Origin: an uncultured Eubacteriales bacterium
GTDB taxonomy: Bacteria; Bacillota; Clostridia; Lachnospirales; Lachnospiraceae
DNA length: 36,689 nt
Direction of reading: 5' to 3'
NCBI GenBank assembly: GCA_902797845.1
Contig: CADBUJ010000052.1
Span: 1-36,689, forward strand
Position 1 is the first letter of the stretch. Every line of letters starts with the position of its first letter. Shown in pieces: positions 1 to 6,018 of this stretch. Both the position numbers and the translations under genes were made by a program. The notes under the pieces were generated by a model, which searched no databases, was not told where the DNA came from, and saw only the letters and a list, made by a program, of their open reading frames with translations.

Positions 1-1254
1 AGAGAGCAGTTATTTAATATGATCGAATATGCGGATGACCGTTTTTTGCAGCGGAGTGATAAGAACACCGTCAGCCTGGAAAAGCCGGGGAAGAAAAACA
101 AGCTGCTATTCGGCATGTGGAAGATGCAGTATGTGGCAGCTGCAGTCGCGATTGTGCTGCTGACTTCTATCACGGCTGTGGCTGCCGTCACGATGATCAA
201 GCGGCAGGCTGAACTGCGCCAGAATCTTGGTATTGAAGGAAAAGACGTTCCGGATTATGTGGAGTTTGATGTAAGCGCGACAGACGTGACAGTGCATGAG
301 GATGCTGAGAACGGAAATGTCAATGTGGCGGTTTTGTCTGGTATGCGGGATGAACAGTTCCAAAGATGGTATTTTACGGTTGGGCCGATTACGGAAGAGG
401 AGGCAAAGCGCCATGCGTGGATAGTAATGAGTGATGTTTTCGGTTTGCGATTGGCCTCTCCGATGGCGGACTGGAATGCAGTTAAGGAAAAGCATGGCAC
501 CACTATAGACGAATTTGGAAGCGAGGTTGCTGATTATCCGTCATCGATTTATAAACCGGTTACCGGTGCATACGATGAAGAAACGCAAACGCTTATGCTT
601 AAATTGTCGGTCATGTTGAATGATGATTTTCTTCCGGAAGACAGGACGGAACCAATCGAATGCACAGTGTTCAGCCTGGACGCGCTGGTTGAAGATGAAA
701 CTGTTTTTGCCACGTGGGTAGAGGACGCTGAATTTGATGAGGGTGGTTACTTCGACTTCGCGTTTGATTTCAAGAAGTTACTTGATGTTGCTAAATACAA
801 AACCACGGCCACGTTTATACCTACCGTGACGGATGTCAATTCAAAGACCGTTGTATTTGGAAACGGCGTGTCATTTACGAACCACAATAACGGTGCGCAA
901 GGGCAGATCACCGATGTGGAAATCTATGCCAGCGGCAGTATACACATGCACTATACAATCTCGGAGGATGCGGATACAATGGACCGGTTCTTGAACCAGG
1001 GTGCATCCCTGCCGAACGACGAATATCTTGACTTGCAGGAAAATGTGTTCCTTCCGTGGGCCAATGCCGCAGACGCACTGATGCTTGATATGACGATCAA
1101 TTTCAAGGACGGAACAAGTACCGGTGGATATGTCTCTGGCAGACTGACATATGAAGACGGCGTGTTGGAAGCTGAGGCTATGAGCGAAACGCCTATCGTT
1201 CTTGACGAAATCGAGAGCGTTACGATCGGCGGACAGAAGTTTCTGGTACAATAG
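1..1254 (+). CDS. Membrane-anchored protein with large extracytoplasmic domain (5' partial), anti-sigma-like
   Basis: The frame is open from base 1. The first ATG is at 19, but no convincing ribosome binding site precedes it, so the true start probably lies outside the window. Numbering from that ATG (411 residues), a basic cytoplasmic stretch of about 35 residues is followed by one membrane segment at about 38-58 (rich in A, V, I, L), with the basic run IKRQ just after it. About 350 acidic, beta-type residues then lie outside the cell. A short cytoplasmic N-terminus, one helix and a long outer domain is the plan of DUF4179-type anti-sigma factors common in Clostridia. That assignment rests on architecture only, because the zinc-binding anti-sigma motif, if present, would be upstream of the window. 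It is the only plus-strand gene in the first 34 kb. Confidence 0.55.
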   Translation, partial: REQLFNMIEYADDRFLQRSDKNTVSLEKPGKKNKLLFGMWKMQYVAAAVAIVLLTSITAVAAVTMIKRQAELRQNLGIEGKDVPDYVEFDVSATDVTVHEDAENGNVNVAVLSGMRDEQFQRWYFTVGPITEEEAKRHAWIVMSDVFGLRLASPMADWNAVKEKHGTTIDEFGSEVADYPSSIYKPVTGAYDEETQTLMLKLSVMLNDDFLPEDRTEPIECTVFSLDALVEDETVFATWVEDAEFDEGGYFDFAFDFKKLLDVAKYKTTATFIPTVTDVNSKTVVFGNGVSFTNHNNGAQGQITDVEIYASGSIHMHYTISEDADTMDRFLNQGASLPNDEYLDLQENVFLPWANAADALMLDMTINFKDGTSTGGYVSGRLTYEDGVLEAEAMSETPIVLDEIESVTIGGQKFLVQ

Positions 1255-1270
1255 AAAAGCCGACACTTAT

Positions 1271-1474
1271 TCAGAACCTGTTTAGAATGAGTTGTACTAT
1301 TGCGGGGTGTGGCCAAAAGGGCGGCGATACTCCCTCTGATAGTAATGCGCACATAGCAGCAGAAGCCACAACAACAGATGATAAGAAAGGCAGCACGGAG
1401 CAGACATCCGCGTAAAGGTTCCTGCGGCCGATCTTCTTAATCCGGATTTTTTGAAAAAGGAATAACAGGTTCAT
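1271..1474 (-). CDS. Possible small membrane protein, 67 aa
   Basis: I do not recognise this protein. The start ATG at 1474 is preceded by a very good ribosome binding site, GGAGGT at 1480-1485, five bases away. The predicted peptide has a basic N-terminal part (residues 9-18 include KIRIKKIGRR) and then one hydrophobic segment of about 20 residues ending near AAMCALL, so a single-pass membrane peptide is plausible. A longer frame upstream to 1534 starts inside a hairpin and lacks a ribosome binding site, so I chose the shorter start. It faces the first gene convergently and lies just downstream of a terminator-like hairpin (1502-1541). Against it: short length, no family recognition, and possible chance occurrence. 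Confidence 0.35.
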   Translation of the reverse strand: MNLLFLFQKIRIKKIGRRNLYADVCSVLPFLSSVVVASAAMCALLSEGVSPPFWPHPAIVQLILNRF

Positions 1475-1501
1475 CACATACCTCCGTCGAACATAAATAA
1501 A

Positions 1502-1541
1502 AAAGGTCCTGTCTGGCATTTCACAGCCGGACAAGACCTTT
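1502..1541 (-). terminator. Rho-independent terminator-like hairpin, possible attenuator
   Basis: Two 16-base arms (1502-1517 and 1526-1541) pair with one wobble and one mismatch around an 8-base loop. On the minus strand the stem runs straight into a T-rich stretch at 1496-1504. It sits 17 bases upstream of the ribosome binding site of the possible small gene at 1474, so it could act as an attenuator of that gene rather than a simple end point. A 14-codon reading frame (1565 to 1521) ends inside its loop, although that frame lacks a clear ribosome binding site. Confidence 0.6.
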
Positions 1542-1611
1542 CATCTTGCGGATAATCTGTCGCATCACGCACGTCTCAATGATTCACATGAATGATGCCT
1601 CCAAATCTTCT

Positions 1612-1640
1612 GTTATCATTTTGTTATCAAACCGTTATTC
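1612..1640. repeat. Three direct repeats with 11-base period
   Basis: GTTATCA occurs at 1612 and 1623, and a related GTTATTC at 1634, giving an exact 11-base spacing. One helical turn between tandem half-sites is the usual geometry for OmpR/PhoP-type response-regulator boxes. The repeats lie between the guaA hairpin and the hairpin at 1502-1541. No regulator gene is adjacent in this window, so their function is unknown. Confidence 0.4.
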
Positions 1641-1645
1641 CAAAT

Positions 1646-1680
1646 CCCCGCAAAGCCTTATTTTATAGGCATTTGCGGGG
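1646..1680 (-). terminator. Hairpin following guaA
   Basis: CCCCGCAAA pairs with TTTGCGGGG and GCC pairs with GGC, separated by one bulged base, around an AT-rich loop. It lies 8 bases beyond the guaA stop codon. The T-tract is poor on either strand, so termination may be partial. Confidence 0.55.
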
Positions 1681-1688
1681 TCCGTTGT

Positions 1689-2669
1689 TTATTCCCACTC
1701 TATCGTTGCAGAAGGCTTGGGAGTCAGATCATATAATACTCTGTTGATCCCGGAAACCTCCTTTGTAATACGATCTGTGATCTTTTCCAAAAGATCCCAG
1801 TCCACTCTCTCTATGGCGGCAGACATGGCATCCTTGGTATTTACGGCACGTATTACGGCAGGCCATTCGAAGGTTCTCTTACCGTCTGTTATTCCTGTGG
1901 ATTTAAAATCCGGTACTATTACGAAATACTGCCATACGGTTTTGGCCAGTCCTGCTTTTTCAAATTCCTCTCTTAAGATGGCATCAGCTTCTCTTAAGGC
2001 TTCAAGCCTGTCTCGGGTGATGGCGCCTGTGCACCTTACTCCAAGTCCGGGACCGGGGAAGGGCTGACGATATACCATGGATAAGGGAAGACCGAGAGCT
2101 TCTCCAACCTGTCTTACTTCATCTTTAAATAAAAGCTTGACCGGTTCAACCAGTTCGAAGTCAAGATCTTCAGGAAGTCCTCCCACGTTATGATGGGACT
2201 TCACGCCGTCGCTCTCCAGAATATCCGGATAAATGGTTCCCTGTCCCAAAAACTTTATATCCGAAAGCTTATTGGCTTCCTCTGCAAAAACATCTATAAA
2301 TTCTTTTCCTATTATCTTACGCTTTGTCTCCGGATCAGAGACTCCTGCCAGTTTATCAAGGAATCTGTCTGTAGCATCAATAAAAATGAGGTTGGCTCCG
2401 AGCTGTTCTTTAAAAACGTCTATTACCTGCTGGGATTCTCCCTTTCTCATAAGACCGTGGTTTACATGGATGCATGTCAGCTGATCTCCGATAGCTTTTA
2501 TGAGCAGAGCTGCAACAACAGAGGAATCCACTCCTCCCGAAAGAGCCAGGAGCACTTTGCCGTCTCCCACCTGTTTTCGGATAGCTTCCACCTGCTCGTT
2601 GATAAATGCTTCGGCCTGTTCTCTTGTCTCGATCCTCTTCATTGTCTCCGGTCTTACATTTTCGTTCAT
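1689..2669 (-). CDS. guaA: GMP synthase, ATP-pyrophosphatase and dimerisation domains only (no amidotransferase domain)
   Basis: The enzyme aminates XMP to GMP using ATP, the last step of guanine nucleotide synthesis, in the cytoplasm. The ATP-pyrophosphatase P-loop SGGVDSS is at residues 44-50. The C-terminal substrate-binding and dimerisation part carries RQPFPGPGLGVR and ends in the conserved PSATIEWE. At 326 residues it lacks the roughly 190-residue class I glutamine amidotransferase domain of ordinary bacterial GuaA (about 510-525 residues). The start is well defined by AAGGAGGT five bases before the ATG, and an MgtC-family gene ends only 20 bases upstream, so the missing domain has not been lost to a local frameshift. 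This is the split arrangement known from archaea (GuaAb). It needs either a separate GuaAa-type amidotransferase elsewhere in the genome or free ammonia. It is the last gene of an apparent three-gene operon with the two MgtC-like genes. Confidence 0.93.
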   Translation of the reverse strand: MNENVRPETMKRIETREQAEAFINEQVEAIRKQVGDGKVLLALSGGVDSSVVAALLIKAIGDQLTCIHVNHGLMRKGESQQVIDVFKEQLGANLIFIDATDRFLDKLAGVSDPETKRKIIGKEFIDVFAEEANKLSDIKFLGQGTIYPDILESDGVKSHHNVGGLPEDLDFELVEPVKLLFKDEVRQVGEALGLPLSMVYRQPFPGPGLGVRCTGAITRDRLEALREADAILREEFEKAGLAKTVWQYFVIVPDFKSTGITDGKRTFEWPAVIRAVNTKDAMSAAIERVDWDLLEKITDRITKEVSGINRVLYDLTPKPSATIEWE

Positions 2670-2689
2670 AATTACCTCCTTAAAAATGC

Positions 2690-3421
2690 TTACGACTGAC
2701 CTATTGTATATCTTCTGCTTATGACACTGCTGTTCTTATCCAGATAATCCTGAAGTTCTTTAAAGACCTTATCATTTTCACTTCTGAAGACGATCTCGTA
2801 AGTTACTTCATTTACCTCGCTTTTATCTATTTTTGTATCTGATACCTGACTGTTGTATTTAAACAGGAATTGCTGTATCTCCTTTCGGAGGGTCGGATCA
2901 TCTTTGGCAACAAAATATATAAAATAATCAGAAAGAGAATCCGCTCCGAATACTCTCTTATGAAACAGCAGCTGTAATACAAAGATAATAAGGGTCGTAA
3001 CAACCGCCTGGATGATCATGCCTGTACCTATACTAAGACCAATGGCGCCTGTTACCCATATGCCTGCGGCAGTGGTAAGTCCCTTTACGGACGCTCCCTG
3101 TCTGAAAATAACACCGGCTCCCAGAAAACCTATACCGTTTACGACCTGAGCTGCCAGTCTTGCAGGATCTGCGCCTTTCGTTCCCAGGATCAGCTCTCTG
3201 TTTTCGTTTACCAGATCGGCAAATCCGTATTTGGATACGATCATAACAAGAGCCGCTCCGCAGCATACGATCACATGAGTCCTTATGCCGGCTTCCTTAT
3301 ATCTTCTCGTTCTCTCTATTCCTATAACAGCTCCGCATACGCCCGCCAGAATTATCCTTAAAAAGAAATCCATATTCTGGCTGAAAGAATAAGCGGAATT
3401 CAGACTTTCAAATAACGGCAT
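2690..3421 (-). CDS. MgtC/SapB family membrane protein, paralogue A
   Basis: A 243-residue membrane protein. The N-terminal part has several hydrophobic helices with MgtC signatures: GIERTRRYKEAGIRTH at about 33-48, then RLAAQVVNGIGFLGAGVIF and GLTTAAGIWVTGAIGLSIG. A soluble C-terminal ACT-like tail of about 80 residues follows. MgtC proteins are linked to magnesium limitation, acid survival and control of ATP synthase in enterobacteria; the role in Clostridia is not established. The start follows AAGGGGG. The upstream gene (stop 3434) is a paralogue of identical length only 12 bases away, and guaA follows after 20 bases. Confidence 0.88.
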   Translation of the reverse strand: MPLFESLNSAYSFSQNMDFFLRIILAGVCGAVIGIERTRRYKEAGIRTHVIVCCGAALVMIVSKYGFADLVNENRELILGTKGADPARLAAQVVNGIGFLGAGVIFRQGASVKGLTTAAGIWVTGAIGLSIGTGMIIQAVVTTLIIFVLQLLFHKRVFGADSLSDYFIYFVAKDDPTLRKEIQQFLFKYNSQVSDTKIDKSEVNEVTYEIVFRSENDKVFKELQDYLDKNSSVISRRYTIGQS

Positions 3422-3433
3422 CTGTCTACCCCC

Positions 3434-4165
3434 TTATTCGTCATATGTGGAATGCAGGCTCTTAACTTCGCTGCATCCTTCCAGAAAAGACTGCATTTCC
3501 TGATAAACGTCGTTGTCCTTGGCCCTGAAGGTGACTTCATATTCTATATATCCCGTCTGTTCCCGGGATATTTTTCTGTCTACCACCTGCAGTCCTTCCG
3601 TATTTATCCAGGAATCCATTCTTTCCTGCATCTCCGGAGTGTCTTTGCATACAGTTTTAATGTAATAATTCTTCAGGGAATCCCTGCCTATAGTATATTT
3701 ATGCATAAAATACTGGGCACATGCCACAATAGCAGTCGTAAGCAGAGCGGGCCATATAAGACCTGCTCCTATGGCGACTCCTATGGCTGCCGTAGTCCAA
3801 AGGCCAGCTGCAGTTGTAAGCCCCTTTACGGAAGACCCCTTATGCAGGATGACACCGGCTCCCAGGAAAGATATTCCGCTTATTACCTGTGCCCCAAGCC
3901 TGGCTGCATCCGCGCTCATCGTTCCGAGTATTCTGGCACCGCCTTCTGTTTCCAGATCGGCAAAAGCGTATTTTGAAAGGATCATAATAAGGGCAGCCCC
4001 AATGCTTACCAGAATATGAGTTCTGATACCTGCCGCCTTAAATCTCTTCGTCCTCTCGTAGCCTATTATGCCGCCGCATATACAGGCAAGAACAAGCCTC
4101 AGTATAAAATCCAGATTATCCAAAAGACCGTAATGACTGTTTAAACTTTCTGCAAGTGTTGCCAT
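3434..4165 (-). CDS. MgtC/SapB family membrane protein, paralogue B
   Basis: This is the tandem paralogue of the gene downstream: same 243-residue length, same layout and same motifs (GYERTKRFKAAGIRTH, RLGAQVISGISFLGAGVIL, GLTTAAGLWTTAAIGVAIG), with a C-terminal ACT-like tail. An upstream in-frame ATG at 4255 would add 30 residues, but AAAGGAGC lies just before the ATG at 4165, and from that start the two paralogues align from their first residues. The pair may be the result of a tandem duplication, perhaps working as a heteromer; that is inference. It is the first gene of the mgtC-mgtC-guaA group. A terminator for the preceding flavodoxin gene lies about 75 bases upstream. Confidence 0.87.
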   Translation of the reverse strand: MATLAESLNSHYGLLDNLDFILRLVLACICGGIIGYERTKRFKAAGIRTHILVSIGAALIMILSKYAFADLETEGGARILGTMSADAARLGAQVISGISFLGAGVILHKGSSVKGLTTAAGLWTTAAIGVAIGAGLIWPALLTTAIVACAQYFMHKYTIGRDSLKNYYIKTVCKDTPEMQERMDSWINTEGLQVVDRKISREQTGYIEYEVTFRAKDNDVYQEMQSFLEGCSEVKSLHSTYDE

Positions 4166-4236
4166 AACGAGCTCCTTTAATGGTGATATGTCATTCCATA
4201 TACACCTATAATTTATAATAATAGCGATAATAGCAC

Positions 4237-4265
4237 AAAAAAGACATCCGCACAATGCGCGAATG
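4237..4265 (-). terminator. Rho-independent terminator after flavodoxin gene
   Basis: On the minus strand CATTCGC pairs with GCGGATG (7 bp, 7-base loop) followed by TCTTTTTTG. It begins about 22 bases beyond the flavodoxin stop codon and separates that unit from the mgtC operon. Confidence 0.7.
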
Positions 4266-4287
4266 CCCCTGTAAAGAATAATTATCT

Positions 4288-4677
4288 TTAAAACTTGCTG
4301 CCGAATTCTTTTGCTGATTCCAGACTATCATCAACAGCCTTGCTCTTACAATAGAATGTTTCTTCTTCTACCGGAATACCCTTTCCCTCTAATGCCTTTT
4401 CCATTATTTTAAGGGCATGCTTAGAGAGCCATGATGTGGAAAAAAGAACTGCCTTTCCCACCTTTTCTTTCTCAAGAGTATCCAGAAAATCCCCCAGTTT
4501 ATTATCGATCCCGTAGGCATAAAGAGCTCCGCCGATAAACAACACATCCGTATATCCGTCTATAAGTCCGTTTGCTTCATCTACCGATACTGCTGTTGTC
4601 CCTGCGCCTTCTGCTATTTTTTCAGCTACCTTCTTTGTATTCCCGGAACGGGAAAAATATCTTACTGCTTTACTCAT
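4288..4677 (-). CDS. Flavodoxin-like protein
   Basis: A 129-residue flavodoxin-fold protein, predicted to bind FMN and carry electrons in the cytoplasm. The phosphate-binding loop SRSGNTKK is at about residues 9-16. The later GGALYAYG and STSWLSKH segments sit where the isoalloxazine-binding loops are expected. An upstream in-frame ATG would add four residues, but GGGAG fits the ATG at 4677 best. It lies 29 bases after the DUF3841 gene and ends at a terminator, so the two probably share a transcript. The physiological partner is not evident; it could also belong to the flavodoxin-domain subgroup related to protoporphyrinogen oxidase. Confidence 0.82.
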   Translation of the reverse strand: MSKAVRYFSRSGNTKKVAEKIAEGAGTTAVSVDEANGLIDGYTDVLFIGGALYAYGIDNKLGDFLDTLEKEKVGKAVLFSTSWLSKHALKIMEKALEGKGIPVEEETFYCKSKAVDDSLESAKEFGSKF

Positions 4678-4706
4678 ATGTACTCCCATTTATTCTATAC
4701 GGCCTT

Positions 4707-5287
4707 TTATTTATTAGGCCGTAATAATCTTTTTTCTGCTATGTATTCTTCTTTTATCTCCCAAAAAGTGGCCTGTACATATCTGCCTCTTTGGGAAAAA
4801 TCCTTATTCTTTGACTCAACAATAAATATGTTGTCCCAGGATCTTCGGATCTCCTCTTCCAGTTCGGCACCGGTTAGAGTATCCAGAAGCCTTTCAGCCT
4901 CCTCATACTCTTCCTTTGTCTGCACATAAGGAACATATGCTCCCATCATGACGAGCTGCCAGGAATCAAAATCCGATAATAAAACCCTGTTGTCGGGAAT
5001 GTCAAGTGTAAGAAGGACCTTTGCCCCGTTCCGTCTTAAAAATGAAGGGCTGTCGGGATCGGGACATTTTCTTTCAAAGTTCCAGGTATGCCGGCCCAGA
5101 TAGGATACGTTACCCCTTCGGGCTCGTTTCCTATCTTATCCCTCATTCGCATCATAAGCCATTTATAGTGTTCCTTTAGCGAATCAGGCTTTGAGATATT
5201 GATGGATAGAGAAGGATCACACCTGTAGACACCCGTTTCTTCAAGCTGTTTAAGGGAAGATTCGGGCTGAATAGACCAAAGTATCAT
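4707..5287 (-). pseudogene. DUF3841 family gene interrupted by a one-base frameshift
   Basis: The N-terminal half (start ATG 5287 with AAGGAGC seven bases upstream) reads MILWSIQPESSLKQLEETGV and continues to GVTYPIWAG, a pattern typical of DUF3841 proteins. The frame then runs off into a short tail and stops at 5036. In a neighbouring frame the family sequence resumes directly with HTWNFERKCPDPDSPSF and continues through VLLTLDIPDNRVLLSDF and WDNIF to a stop at 4707. Adding one base at about 5090-5091 would restore a single protein of about 193 residues, the expected family length. So either a one-base deletion has inactivated the gene, the assembly has an error, or the shift is programmed. 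No obvious slippery heptamer is present at the site. The function of DUF3841 is unknown. The flavodoxin gene follows after 29 bases. Confidence 0.8.
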
Positions 5288-5401
5288 GCTCTGCTCCTTC
5301 TGGCTTAAATATCCACCTGCAGTTAGTCACTGCTACTTGAACTTTAAAATCTTATCCCTGGATATTCAATTTATAATTATCCTGATTTATAAATTTCCCT
5401 G

Positions 5402-5953
5402 TTATCCCTCCGCAAAGTATCCTCTTATGGTTTCAGGAAGCGCATCTACCACAAGGTCAGCCATTTTTTCAATGGGAATGTCTCCGTTGCATGATGCCCA
5501 GTAAGCGTATATGTCTATGCAGGAGTATACATACATCCTCAGATGTATCTCCTCCTCCAGAGTCAGATCCTTGCCTCCCTTTTTCTTCTTCAGATATTCT
5601 TTCATAAGATAAAAGGCACCGTCTCCTGATTTTCTGTAATATGAATCAGCTCCGTGGGTATTGGTAAGGGCATTTGCCATAAAATCAGCATGATCCATGT
5701 AAAACGTAAGATTCTCTATGGTCAGATCCCTGAAGGAATATTTTCCTTCCTCCAGCTTTTGCATCATTCCCATTCTCTTGGATCCGTGCACCCAGATCAA
5801 AAGATCGTATTTGTCCTGAAAATTATTATAAAAGGTCTGGCTGGAAAGGCCGCATTCGGAAACTATCTCTTTGATAGTTATCTTATCTATGCTCTTTTTC
5901 TCCGCTACTTTTATAAGTGCATTTGCAAGCAGCTGCTTTGTATCCTTCTTCAT
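5402..5953 (-). CDS. TetR/AcrR family transcriptional regulator
   Basis: A 183-residue protein with an N-terminal TetR-type helix-turn-helix at about residues 8-52 (ITIKEIVSECGLSSQTFYNNF, in which the SSQTFYNNFQDKYDL recognition region is typical). A C-terminal helical ligand-binding domain follows, resembling the DhaS-like subgroup in which the second domain often opens with a short aromatic segment. The start at 5953 is chosen because GGGAGG lies five bases before it; the in-frame ATG at 5965 would overlap this site. It follows the leuA-araC fusion gene after 65 bases on the same strand, so it may be co-transcribed with it or may act on that region. The ligand is not predictable. Confidence 0.87.
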   Translation of the reverse strand: MKKDTKQLLANALIKVAEKKSIDKITIKEIVSECGLSSQTFYNNFQDKYDLLIWVHGSKRMGMMQKLEEGKYSFRDLTIENLTFYMDHADFMANALTNTHGADSYYRKSGDGAFYLMKEYLKKKKGGKDLTLEEEIHLRMYVYSCIDIYAYWASCNGDIPIEKMADLVVDALPETIRGYFAEG

Positions 5954-6018
5954 AAAGCCTCCCAAGATATGTGTGTTGCTTTTGTTGGTTTTCAGGCTTC
6001 TGCCCAGATACTCCTACG

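Noticed and set aside
1689..2700. guaA as a truncated or frameshifted pseudogene
   Set aside because: It has a strong ribosome binding site, intact pyrophosphatase and dimerisation domains and an unrelated intact gene 20 bases upstream; no amidotransferase remnant is seen.
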